From assembly GCF_022213955.1 (NCBI RefSeq), contig NZ_JAKNTW010000017.1:88899-152898 (forward strand): a stretch of 64,000 bases of DNA, read 5' to 3'. The position numbers were made by a program, and so were the translations under genes. Below the pieces are notes generated by a model. The model was not told where the DNA came from, did not search any database, and was given only the letters and a program-made list of their open reading frames with translations. Source of the DNA: Dolomitihabitans soli (GTDB taxonomy: Bacteria; Actinomycetota; Actinomycetes; Streptosporangiales; Streptosporangiaceae). Below, piece after piece: positions 34,415-42,740 of this stretch; position 1 is the first letter of the stretch; the number at the start of each line of letters is the position of its first letter.

Positions 34415-34911
34415 TGGACTTCCTCCCGGTCGAGCCTGATCCTGACCACCTCGCGGGCGACCCCGTCGACGTCTCTGGTGTAGGTGCCGGCCTCGGTGAA
34501 GCCGAACCGCCCGTGCAGCCGCCGTACGGCCTCGTTGGCGGCAAGCACCTCGGCGTACAGCGTGCGCAGGCCGAGCGGGCCGAACGCGTGCTCGATCGCC
34601 GCCCGCTCGACGCCGATCCAGGCGGGCAACAGGGCGCCCGCCCGCTCCAGGCCGTCGAGGTCGAGGTAGAAGCCCCAGGAGCCGCTGTGGTCGAGGGTGC
34701 CGAGGCCGGTGAAGGTGACCACTCCCGCGGGGGTGCCCTGGTGCTCGTAGACGAGGAGCCTCCTGGCGGGATCGACGCGCAGGTCAGCCCACCAGCGCGC
34801 GTGCTCGGCGGGGCGGATCTCGTGGCAGGTGAAACTGGCCGCCCTGACCTTCGGGTGGTTACGCCAGCGGCGCACCGTCTCCAACTCGTGGTCGGCCATC
34901 TGTCGCAGCAT
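34411..34911 (-). CDS. pseH: GNAT N-acetyltransferase of the Pse pathway (PseH), 166 aa
   Basis: Acetylates the C4 amino group of the PseC product before UDP removal. The GNAT fold opens LRQMADHELETVRRWRNHP and carries SSW-type strands WGFYLDLDGL, then GIERAAIEHAFGPLGLRTLY-like and NEAVRRLHGRFGFTEAGTY, the usual end of this family. ATG 34911 was chosen because AAGGG lies about 9 nt upstream and it matches family length; the open frame extends 17 codons further. Overlaps pseI, and together they form a leftward pair divergent from the GT2 at 34973. Confidence 0.88.
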   Translation of the reverse strand: MLRQMADHELETVRRWRNHPKVRAASFTCHEIRPAEHARWWADLRVDPARRLLVYEHQGTPAGVVTFTGLGTLDHSGSWGFYLDLDGLERAGALLPAWIGVERAAIEHAFGPLGLRTLYAEVLAANEAVRRLHGRFGFTEAGTYTRDVDGVAREVVRIRLDREEVQ

Positions 34912-34972
34912 GAGTTTACCCTTCGCGCTGTTTCCACAACAGAGGGTAGCGAGCGACGGCATCCTTTACTGC

Positions 34973-36469
34973 ATGGATCCGTTGCTCAGTGTGGTCGTCC
35001 CGTTTCATGACGTAGAGGGTTATCTGGACGAGTGCCTGCGGTCGCTCTCCGCCCAGAGGCTCACCGACCTGGAGATCATCATGATCGACGACGGCTCGCT
35101 GGACGGGAGCCGGCTCATCGCGAAGGAGCATGCCGCGCGGGATCCCCGGTTCACGCTCGTCGGATGCGAGAACCAGGGGCCCGGCCCGGCCAGGAATCTC
35201 GGCATCCGCCTGGCCGCGGGACGTTATCTCGCGTTCGCCGACGCCGACGACGTGCTGCCGCCCGACGCCTACGCGCGGCTGGTGGGGAGCCTCGCGCGAA
35301 GCGGGTCCGACCTGGCCTGCGGGGCGGTGGAACGGCTGAGCCCGGAGGGGCCGATGCCGTCGCCGCTGCACCACAAGCTGTTCAGGCGCCGCCGCGAAGG
35401 CACCCACATCACGAAATATCCGGACCTGGTGAAGGATCGGACGGTCTGGAACAAGGTCTACCGCCGATCCTTCTGGGACGCGCACCACCTGGAGTTCCCC
35501 TCCGGGCTGTACGAGGACGTACCGGTCGCGATGGCCGCCCACGTCTGCGCCACCGCCGTCGACGTCCTCCCCGACGTCGTCTACCACTGGCGCCTGCGCG
35601 AGTCGGGCGAGACCTCCATCACCCAGCGCAGGACCGATCTCGACAACCTCAGGGAGCGGCTCGCCTCCCTCCGCGGCGTCCAGGCCTTCCTCGCGGACCG
35701 GGCGCCCGAACTGCGGCCGGCCTTCGACCAGATGGCCGCCTCCTGGGACCTCGGGATCGTCGCCGCCGCCGTCGAGCAGGCCGAGCCCGGCGATCGGGAA
35801 CGGCTGCTCGACCTGGTCGGCCCGTTCGCCGACGACCTCGACGAGACCGCGGTCGCGGCGCTCCCCGCGATCCGCCGCCTGGAGCTCCACCTGTTGCGCC
35901 ACCGCCTGGTTCCCGAACTGGCGCAGGTACGGCGGGTCCGGCAGGAGGGCGACCCCGGCGAGGCCAAGGTCGTACGCCGGGGGATGCGCACCGTCCGCTG
36001 GTACGCCGGCTACCCGTTCTTCGGCGACCGGAGCAGGAAGATCCCCGCCGAGCTGTACGACGTGACCGGCGAACTGGAGCTGAGGGCCCGGGTGGACGAG
36101 GTCTCCCGGGCCGGCGAGCGGCTGCTGCTCGCGGGGGACGCCTTCATCAAGCCCTTCGGCGCGGCCCGCACCGGCCTGCGGTTCTGGCTCGTCGAGGCCA
36201 GGACGAAGACGGTCACCCCGGTCGAGGCGACCCGCGAGGGGCCTGCCCGGTTCGTCGCCGAGATCGACCCCGCGACGCTGGCCGGCGCCGGCCCGTGGGC
36301 CCTGCACGTCGAGGTGACGGGCCCGCGCGGGCTGACCATGGAGGGGGGCGTCCGGGCGTCGCGCGCGGCGGCACGGGAGGACTCCAAGGACGGAGTTCTC
36401 CAGGTCAAGAGCATGAAATCGACCGGCGCATGCCGGATCGCCCGGCGGAAACCGCGATCAGGTTCGTGA
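34973..36469 (+). CDS. GT2 glycosyltransferase with C-terminal beta domain, 498 aa
   Basis: The GT2 GT-A domain is at about 1-230: LLSVVVPFHDVEGYLDECLR, IIMIDDGSLDGS, AFADADDVLPPDAY (DxD), and TVWNKVYRRSFW as in teichoic-acid TagF/TarS-type transferases. A helical linker follows (230-345). The C-terminal segment (360-475) is beta-rich (ELELRARVDEV, LRFWLVEARTKTVTPVEA, WALHVEVTGPRGL) and resembles the domains in the 39898 and 27929 genes. No membrane helices. It probably adds a sugar to the wall polymer on the cytoplasmic side. Confidence 0.82.
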   Translation: MDPLLSVVVPFHDVEGYLDECLRSLSAQRLTDLEIIMIDDGSLDGSRLIAKEHAARDPRFTLVGCENQGPGPARNLGIRLAAGRYLAFADADDVLPPDAYARLVGSLARSGSDLACGAVERLSPEGPMPSPLHHKLFRRRREGTHITKYPDLVKDRTVWNKVYRRSFWDAHHLEFPSGLYEDVPVAMAAHVCATAVDVLPDVVYHWRLRESGETSITQRRTDLDNLRERLASLRGVQAFLADRAPELRPAFDQMAASWDLGIVAAAVEQAEPGDRERLLDLVGPFADDLDETAVAALPAIRRLELHLLRHRLVPELAQVRRVRQEGDPGEAKVVRRGMRTVRWYAGYPFFGDRSRKIPAELYDVTGELELRARVDEVSRAGERLLLAGDAFIKPFGAARTGLRFWLVEARTKTVTPVEATREGPARFVAEIDPATLAGAGPWALHVEVTGPRGLTMEGGVRASRAAAREDSKDGVLQVKSMKSTGACRIARRKPRSGS

Positions 36470-36548
36470 TCAAACGCAGCGGTAAAGACTCGGTCAGGAC
36501 AGCTTCCCAAGGTGGCTAGGCTCCGGTGCGGCCACGCCGTACATCATC

Positions 36549-37505
36549 ATGCTGGCTCTCATGACGACGTACTCGCTAGCGGACGTACGTGCCGTGTGCA
36601 AACAACGCGACGCCTGGTGGACGGTCCTGCTCGTCGATCCAATCGCCTGCAGGCTCGTCCGCTTCCTGGCCAGCCGTACGTCGGTCACTCCTAACCAGGT
36701 CACCGCGGTCGCGTTCCTGATGGGAATGTGCGCGGCGGTCTCGTTCAGCCTCGGGGAGTGGCGCGCGCTCGCGTTGGGAGCGCTCTTCTTCCACCTCGGC
36801 TTCGTCGCCGACTGCGTCGACGGGAAGCTGGCGAGACTCAAGGGGAACGGGAGCACCTTCGGGTTGTGGCTGGACTTCAGCCTCGACCAGCTCCGGATGG
36901 TGGCCTGCGCGTTCGCGCTGGCCTACGGCCTCTACCAGCAGACGGGGAGGCCGGAGGCCGGCTTCCTGGCCGGGGTGATCATCGCCTTCGACCTGGCGCG
37001 CTACCTCAACGGGCCACAGATGGCCAAGGTACGCCGGACGATGCGCGAGCAGATGGTGAGCGCGCTGCGCGACAACCAGGAATCGCAGCAGAGCGCCGCG
37101 CTGGAGCGCCTGATCCGGAAGTCGTCGGAGGACGAGGACACGACGCTGACGGACCAGGCCAAGCATGGCCTGCTGAAGGAGCAGGCCAAGCAGGGCCTGC
37201 AGACGGGCTTCCGGTCGCGCTTCCCTTGGTACGACCGTGTGCGGCAGTTGCTGCTCACGCACCGGATCCGCACCCACATGGTCAGCGGCATCGAATACCA
37301 GATGGCGGTCTTCGTCGTCGGCCCTCTGCTGGGGCCGTCGGCCGTGCCGTACATCGTGGTGGCGGCGGGGGTGCTGCTGATCATGTTCGAATGCGCGCTG
37401 GTCTACAAGCTTTGGATGTCGACGCGTGACTTCAAGCGGGTCATGCGGCGGATGGCGAAGAAGCAGGGTCGCATCGACGCCCGGCTCATCCGCGAGCATC
37501 GCTAA
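36549..37505 (+). CDS. CDP-alcohol phosphatidyltransferase family membrane protein, 318 aa
   Basis: Carries the complete family motif D91-G-x2-A95-R96-x8-G105-x3-D109-x3-D113 (VDGKLARLKGNGSTFG then LWLDFSLD). Six hydrophobic helices are spread over about 25-300, interrupted by a polar insert (160-215) containing QAKHGLLKEQAKQGLQ-like repeats. These enzymes transfer a phospho-alcohol from a CDP-linked donor. In this locus the acceptor or donor may be polymer-linked (priming or polyol phosphate transfer) rather than a phospholipid, but that is inference. ATG 36549 or 36561 may be used. Confidence 0.85.
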   Translation: MLALMTTYSLADVRAVCKQRDAWWTVLLVDPIACRLVRFLASRTSVTPNQVTAVAFLMGMCAAVSFSLGEWRALALGALFFHLGFVADCVDGKLARLKGNGSTFGLWLDFSLDQLRMVACAFALAYGLYQQTGRPEAGFLAGVIIAFDLARYLNGPQMAKVRRTMREQMVSALRDNQESQQSAALERLIRKSSEDEDTTLTDQAKHGLLKEQAKQGLQTGFRSRFPWYDRVRQLLLTHRIRTHMVSGIEYQMAVFVVGPLLGPSAVPYIVVAAGVLLIMFECALVYKLWMSTRDFKRVMRRMAKKQGRIDARLIREHR

Positions 37506-37523
37506 CACTTTCGGGGGTTTCAC

Positions 37524-38570
37524 ATGCAATCGGATCGACCGCTCTTCATCGTGGGCTGCCCACGATCGGGGACGACGCTGCTCCAGCTCATGATGCACGC
37601 CCATCCGCGGATCGCGATTCCGCCGGAGACCAGGTTCGTGATGGCGGCCTACCAGCGGCGGCTCTCGTTCGGGGACCTGGGGGAGGCAGGGCGACGCCGC
37701 GAGCTGGCCGAGTGGGTGGTGGGACGACGCCAGACCAGGTTCTACGAGCTGGGGCTGGACGCGGAGACCGTCACCGACGAGATCGTCGACGGGCCGGGCA
37801 CGCTCGGGTCGGCGCTGGGGATCGTCCTGCGGTCCTACGCCGGGCGGTTCGGCAAGCCGCGCTGGGGGGACAAGCGGCCGTCGTACTTCCAGAACATCGA
37901 GGTGCTGCTGAGGCTCTTCCCGGACGCCCAGTTCGTGCACCTGATCAGGGACGGGCGCGACTGCGTGGCCTCGCTGAAGGAGATGCCCTGGTACAAGGGC
38001 AACGTCTACAGCGCGGTCTCCGGCTGGGCCGAGGCCATCGACTTCGCCCGGCACGGGGCCCAGCGGATGCCGCACGGCAGCTACCACGAGCTCCAGTACG
38101 AGCACCTGATCAGCGACCCGGAGACGACGCTGCGCGGCCTGTGCGACTTCATCGGCGAGGACTTCGACCCCGCCATGTGCGAGCCGCACCGGGTGGCCGG
38201 GGTCGCGGTGCCCGAGCGCAAGACCTGGCACTCCCGCACCCACGGCGCGGTGACCACCTCCCGCTCGGGGAGCTTCCGGCACCGGCTGGAGCCGTGGGAG
38301 ATCTCGCTGTGCGAGACCGTGCTCGCCGACCGGCTCGCGGGCTACGGCTACGAGCCGTCCGGCGCGCCGAAGTCGCCGATGACCCGGCTGGCCGCCTACG
38401 AGCGGGTCGCGGCGCGGCGCAAGCTGGCCAGGATGAAGCGGAAGACCTTCGACCGCATCGTCCGGATGCGCGAGCCCAACCCGCTCGGCGCCAGGCTCAC
38501 CACCGGCCAACTCGCCATCGCCGGGGTGCCCAGGCAGCGCAGCGCCTCGCCGGAGTTCGCCGGCATGTAG
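37524..38570 (+). CDS. Sulfotransferase family protein, 348 aa
   Basis: The 5' phosphosulfate loop of PAPS-dependent enzymes is CPRSGTT at residues 12-18, and the 3' phosphate motif is near FVHLIRDGRDCVASLKEMPW with the Ser in ASLK. A final basic helix region (RKLARMKRKTFDRIVRM) follows. The cytosolic enzyme would place sulfate on a sugar hydroxyl or amine of the polymer or a carrier-linked intermediate. It starts 18 nt after the CDP-alcohol transferase, suggesting one operon, and is followed by intergenic tandem repeats. Confidence 0.85.
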   Translation: MQSDRPLFIVGCPRSGTTLLQLMMHAHPRIAIPPETRFVMAAYQRRLSFGDLGEAGRRRELAEWVVGRRQTRFYELGLDAETVTDEIVDGPGTLGSALGIVLRSYAGRFGKPRWGDKRPSYFQNIEVLLRLFPDAQFVHLIRDGRDCVASLKEMPWYKGNVYSAVSGWAEAIDFARHGAQRMPHGSYHELQYEHLISDPETTLRGLCDFIGEDFDPAMCEPHRVAGVAVPERKTWHSRTHGAVTTSRSGSFRHRLEPWEISLCETVLADRLAGYGYEPSGAPKSPMTRLAAYERVAARRKLARMKRKTFDRIVRMREPNPLGARLTTGQLAIAGVPRQRSASPEFAGM

Positions 38571-38756
38571 GAGCGGCCGCGTTCGGCCTGGAGTCGGCTT
38601 GTGGGAGCGGCTGCGTTCGGCCTGGAGTGCGCCGGCATGAAGCAGCGGCTGCGCTTGGACTGGAGTCGGCAGGTGGGAGCGGGTGCGTTCGGCCTGGAGC
38701 CTGCCGGCAGATAGGAGCGGCCGCGCGTCGCTTGGAGTCCGCCTTCAGGTAGGTGC
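38571..38756. repeat. Five imperfect tandem repeats after the sulfotransferase gene
   Basis: Units begin GAGCGGC[CT]GCG[TC]TCGGCCTGGAG or similar at 38571, 38605, 38643, 38677 and 38715, so spacings are 34, 38, 34 and 38 bp. The alternation points to a 72-bp higher-order unit present about 2.5 times. The array starts at the sulfotransferase stop codon and ends just before the convergent GT4 gene. Confidence 0.85.
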
Positions 38757-38770
38757 GCCTCGCCGTACGG

Positions 38771-39901
38771 CTACCTGGCGAGGTGGGCGAGCAACGCCTC
38801 CCACCCGTCCAGGACCGACTCCAGCCGGAACGACGCGGCGTGGGCGCGGGCGGCGGCGCCGAGCCGTCGCCGCTCGCCGGCGGAGGCCATCAGGGCGGCG
38901 AGCGCCGCCGCGAACTCCGCCACGTCGCCCGGCGGGACCAGGGTTCCGGTCCGGCCGGGCAGCACCATGGACCGCACGCCGCCCGAGAGGTCGAAGGCCA
39001 CCGAGGGCACGCCGTACGACGCGGCCTCTCCCACCACCAGCGGGAACCCCTCGTGCTGGCTGGACAGGCCGAGCACCGAGCCGCCGAGATACTCCGCGGC
39101 CATCGCCGAGGCGGGCACCCGGCCCCTGAACACCACCCGGTCCGCGACGCGCTCCGCGCGGGCGTGCTCGCGCAGCCGGGGCAGCTCGTCGCCGTCGCCG
39201 ACCAGGTGCAGCTCCCAGGGCTCCGCCACGGTACGGCTCGCCAGGGCGAACGCCGTGATCAGCCGGTCGAACCTCTTCACCCCCTCCAACCGCCCGACGC
39301 CGAGCACCCGGGGCGCCTCCAGCGCGGCGGTCGTCGGCGGCCAGCCGGGCAGCGGGTTGGGAATGGACCAGGTGTTGGGCAGCAGCGCGTGGGTGGCGAA
39401 CAGGCCGGCGTCGCCCGGACTCAGGAAGACCGCCTGGTCGAGCCGCGACCAGTTCCGCCGGATCGCGCCGAGGTGCCAGGTGCCGCGCGCGTGCTCGTAC
39501 GACCCGTGGTAGTGCCCGATCGTCGTCAGGCCGGGCGGCAGCAGGTGGAGCGCCCTGCTCACCACGCCGGGCGAGGTCATCACGAGGTGCGCGGGCCCGA
39601 TCCGTTCCAGCAGCGCGCGCAGCCGCCGGTCGCCGAGCCGCCTGGCGATCCGGCGCACCGGTCCCTGCGGGGTCCGGTGGATCACGTGCCTGCGGTAGGC
39701 CGGGTCCTCGACGTAGCCGAACGGGTCGGTCGCCCGGTGCAGCCCGATCACGTGCACGTCGTAGCCGCGACCGGTGAGCCCCTGCGCGACGGTGTGCGTG
39801 ACGCGCTGGATGCCGCCCAGGGTGTCGGCGTCCATGCACGCGAACACGAACGTGCCGACATCGTGCCGTACGGCCGGCCGCGCGGGCGCGAGGGAGGTCA
39901 C
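38771..39901 (-). CDS. GT4-type glycosyltransferase, 376 aa
   Basis: GT-B retaining glycosyltransferase. The N-terminal Rossmann half holds GGIQRVTHTVAQGLTGRGYD near 24-43. The C-terminal half has VLGVGRLEGVKRFDRLITAF, HLVGDGDELPRLREHA and the nucleotide-sugar motif SSQHEGFPLVVGEAASYGVP near 280-299 (E-x7-E). GTG 39901 overlaps the stop of the large TagF fusion (GTGA), with GGAG about 6 nt upstream. The pair is a leftward operon that would extend and glycosylate the same polymer. Related to poly(glycerol-P) alpha-glucosyltransferases (TagE-like) only by context. Confidence 0.85.
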   Translation of the reverse strand: MTSLAPARPAVRHDVGTFVFACMDADTLGGIQRVTHTVAQGLTGRGYDVHVIGLHRATDPFGYVEDPAYRRHVIHRTPQGPVRRIARRLGDRRLRALLERIGPAHLVMTSPGVVSRALHLLPPGLTTIGHYHGSYEHARGTWHLGAIRRNWSRLDQAVFLSPGDAGLFATHALLPNTWSIPNPLPGWPPTTAALEAPRVLGVGRLEGVKRFDRLITAFALASRTVAEPWELHLVGDGDELPRLREHARAERVADRVVFRGRVPASAMAAEYLGGSVLGLSSQHEGFPLVVGEAASYGVPSVAFDLSGGVRSMVLPGRTGTLVPPGDVAEFAAALAALMASAGERRRLGAAARAHAASFRLESVLDGWEALLAHLAR

Positions 39902-42651
39902 CGGAGCTCCAGCGGGGCGGCGGGCTCCCGCTCCGCCACGGCGGGACCGCGTCCGAAGAAGGCGTCCACCACTCTGGCCGAGGCGTGGCCGCGCTCGTCC
40001 TCGCACCACACGCGGCGGAACTCGGCGTACTTCCCGGCGAAGGACGCCGACAGCGTGTCCAGTTTCCGCACGGCCTCCACCAGCCCGGCGGTCGTGTTCA
40101 GGCACGGGCCGGGCGCGATGGCCGGCAGGTCGTAGTAGGCGCCCCGCTCACTGCGCCGGTACTCGTCCCAGTCGTCGATCAGGAACAGCATCGGCTTGCC
40201 CGTCACCGCGTAGTCGCACATCAGGGAGGAGTAGTCGGTGACGAGCGCGTCGGAGGCCAGCAGCAGATCGTTGACCTCGGGATAGGAGCCGGCCTGCCGT
40301 ACGAAGTGGCGGACGTGCTGCGGGACCTGGAAGCGCTCGATCGGGTGGGTGCGCAGGACCAGCACCCACTCGGCGGACAGGCCGTCGGCCAGTTCCGCCA
40401 GGTCGGCTCGCACCGAGCGGCCGGAGGACTTGGCGTTGTCGCGGTAGGTCGGGGCGTAGAGCAGGATCCGCCGGTCGTCGGGGATCTCCAGCCGTTCGCG
40501 CACCCGGCGGCCGGCTTCGGGGTCGCCGTTCACCAGGACGTCGCAGCGCGGCGAGCCGAATCTCAGCACCGGGCCCGTGTAGTCGTTGGAGGGCACGAAG
40601 TTCCGCTCGAACTCCGCGCCCGGTGAGACCAGCGCGTCCCATCTGGCGACCGCCGAACGCCACTGCCGGCGCGGTCCGGCGAAGTCGCCGCGCAGGTCGG
40701 GGGCGTTGTAGCCGATGGTCTTGATGCCCTGGCCGTGCCAGGTCTGCAGGTAGCGGGTGCCGCGCGGCTTGGGGAAGTCGAGCGGGAAGCCGTGGCTGTC
40801 CACCCAGTAGGCGGCGCGGGCGAGGTGCCAGACGTACTTCCAGCTCATCCGGCGGACCAAGGCGGTGTCGGCGGGAAAGTGGTCCCGCCTGTGCCCGACC
40901 GACCAGACGACCTTGAGCGGCAGCCCGCGCCTGCGGATCTCCTCGTAGATGTAGCGCGGGTTGCCGGTGTAGCCCTTGCCCACGTCGGACTCGAAGACGG
41001 CCAGGTCGCGGCGGCGGGGCAGCAGCCGGATCAGGCCCTTGTAGACCTTCAGCTTCATCCCGGCCGTGCCCACCTTGCCGAGCGCCCGCTTCCGCAGCCG
41101 CAGCACCCGGCTCACCTGGCGGGCCGGCCCTTCGCGCCGCCAGGTCAGCCGCAGGACGGCGGCGGGCCCGTCGGGACGGGCGGTGATCGTGTGACCGGGC
41201 ACGCGCACGGTGACGGGAGGCGTGCCGGGGGTGATCAGCAGCAGGTCGGTCGTGGTGTGCCCGTCCGGCCTGGTGACGGCGATCCTGGCGTCCTGCCGCC
41301 CGTCCGCGCCGAGGCGTCCCCGCACGATTCCCGCCAGGTCGACGCTGGTCTCGGTGACGTAACTGCCGTCGTCCTGCTCGACGGTCGCCAGCGGTGTCCT
41401 GCGGCCGTGGATCCGCAGCTCCGCCGTCCAGCCGGGGTTGCCCGCCAGCACGCCGAACGGGTCGAAGGTGCGGACGACCATCGCCAGCCTGGTCCCCGTG
41501 GCGGTGACCTCGGTGACCTCGTGCCGCAGCCGCGCCTTGCTGAACGGCAGTTCGGCCAGGCGCATCGAGGTGATGTCGAGCCCGGGTTCCGGCCTGGTCC
41601 CCCAGTAGGTGCGCCCGTCCGCCTGTACGGCCTGCCGCGGCGCGGCCCTGGGCCCGTTCAGCGAGCGGGCGGCGACCTCCAGCTCCTCGATCCGGTCGGC
41701 CAGGATCAGGGTGCAGCACACCCGCACGATCGGGTCGACGTGCCAGAACGTCTCCCGGTCGAGCTCCGCGATCTCCGCGAGGTAGGGCCGGACGACCGAG
41801 GCGAACTCCTTGACCCAGACCCGGTCGCGCGCCGGCAGCGGGTTCAGGTAGACGCGCATGTCCTGCCTCAGGAAGCGGCGCTGCCGTTCGCCGACCAGGT
41901 CGGCCAGGCCGTTCTCGCGCAGGATCGCGTCGCTGGCCCTGGCCGCCCGCACGCGCTGCCGTACGTTGTTCATCTCCTTGAGGTTGAGCGAGATCGACGT
42001 CTTGGCGTCCGGGCGTTCGACGGCGCGGTGCCAGTCGTAGACCACCCACGGGACGACGGCGAAGCGTCGCGCGGCGCAGTAGAGCCTGGCCGTGAAGACG
42101 TGGTCCTCGAAGTGGACGCCCTCCTCGAACCTGAGGCCGTGTTCCTTCAGGAAGCGCACCCGGTAGAGCTTGTTGGTCGCGAAGGAGTCGAGGAACATCT
42201 CCGGGTCCTCGCGGATGCCCTCGACGATCCGCCGCCGGTAGATCGCGGGGTAGTAGCGGTGGGTCTTCCAGCTCGACTCGTAGACCCGCTGCAACTGCCC
42301 GCTGACGAAGTCGGTCCCGGTGGACTCGATCTCGGCGAGCAGGCTCTTGCAGGCGTGCCTGGGCAGTCTGTCGTCGCTGTCGAGGAACATGATGTACGGC
42401 GCGGCCGCGGCGTCGAGGCCGTCGTTGCGCGGCGCGCCGCAGCCGCCGCTGTTGACGCTCCTGCGGATGGACCGGACCCGCGGATCCGCCTGGCAGAGTC
42501 TGGCGGCGACCTCGGGGGTGCGGTCCGTGCTCGCGTCGTCCACGATGATCACTTCGAGGTCGCGGAGCGTCTGACCCAGCACGGAGCGTACGGCTCGCGG
42601 CAGCCGGGCGGCGTCGTTGTAGGTGATGACGACGACAGTGCAGTCGGGCAT
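39898..42651 (-). CDS. Two-domain GT2 plus CDP-glycerol glycerophosphotransferase (TagF-like) fusion, 917 aa
   Basis: Residues about 1-230 are a GT2 domain (CTVVVITYNDAARLPRAVRS, IIVDDASTDRT, MFLDSDDRLP as the DxD). Residues about 330-540 are beta-rich linkers. Residues about 550-890 are a TagB/TagF glycerophosphotransferase domain with TWHGQGIKTIGYNAPDL (active-site His), LLYAPTYRDN, LRTHP and TDYSSLMCDYAVTGKPMLF. Such proteins polymerise polyol phosphates of teichoic acids from CDP-alcohols. ATG 42651 has a G-run 6 nt upstream. The fusion could alternately add a sugar and a polyol phosphate, making a repeat unit of both. Confidence 0.88.
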   Translation of the reverse strand: MPDCTVVVITYNDAARLPRAVRSVLGQTLRDLEVIIVDDASTDRTPEVAARLCQADPRVRSIRRSVNSGGCGAPRNDGLDAAAAPYIMFLDSDDRLPRHACKSLLAEIESTGTDFVSGQLQRVYESSWKTHRYYPAIYRRRIVEGIREDPEMFLDSFATNKLYRVRFLKEHGLRFEEGVHFEDHVFTARLYCAARRFAVVPWVVYDWHRAVERPDAKTSISLNLKEMNNVRQRVRAARASDAILRENGLADLVGERQRRFLRQDMRVYLNPLPARDRVWVKEFASVVRPYLAEIAELDRETFWHVDPIVRVCCTLILADRIEELEVAARSLNGPRAAPRQAVQADGRTYWGTRPEPGLDITSMRLAELPFSKARLRHEVTEVTATGTRLAMVVRTFDPFGVLAGNPGWTAELRIHGRRTPLATVEQDDGSYVTETSVDLAGIVRGRLGADGRQDARIAVTRPDGHTTTDLLLITPGTPPVTVRVPGHTITARPDGPAAVLRLTWRREGPARQVSRVLRLRKRALGKVGTAGMKLKVYKGLIRLLPRRRDLAVFESDVGKGYTGNPRYIYEEIRRRGLPLKVVWSVGHRRDHFPADTALVRRMSWKYVWHLARAAYWVDSHGFPLDFPKPRGTRYLQTWHGQGIKTIGYNAPDLRGDFAGPRRQWRSAVARWDALVSPGAEFERNFVPSNDYTGPVLRFGSPRCDVLVNGDPEAGRRVRERLEIPDDRRILLYAPTYRDNAKSSGRSVRADLAELADGLSAEWVLVLRTHPIERFQVPQHVRHFVRQAGSYPEVNDLLLASDALVTDYSSLMCDYAVTGKPMLFLIDDWDEYRRSERGAYYDLPAIAPGPCLNTTAGLVEAVRKLDTLSASFAGKYAEFRRVWCEDERGHASARVVDAFFGRGPAVAEREPAAPLELR

Positions 42652-42740
42652 GCGACCCCCCCAAGTCGGCATTGAGCCCTATTCCCGGCTTTAGGGGGTA
42701 GTTGTCCGCTCTAGGGGAGAGATGACGGTGTTTTTAAGGG

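Noticed and set aside
38571..38756. CRISPR array after the sulfotransferase
   Set aside because: Units are contiguous and diverged, without constant repeats separated by unique spacers, and there are no cas genes.
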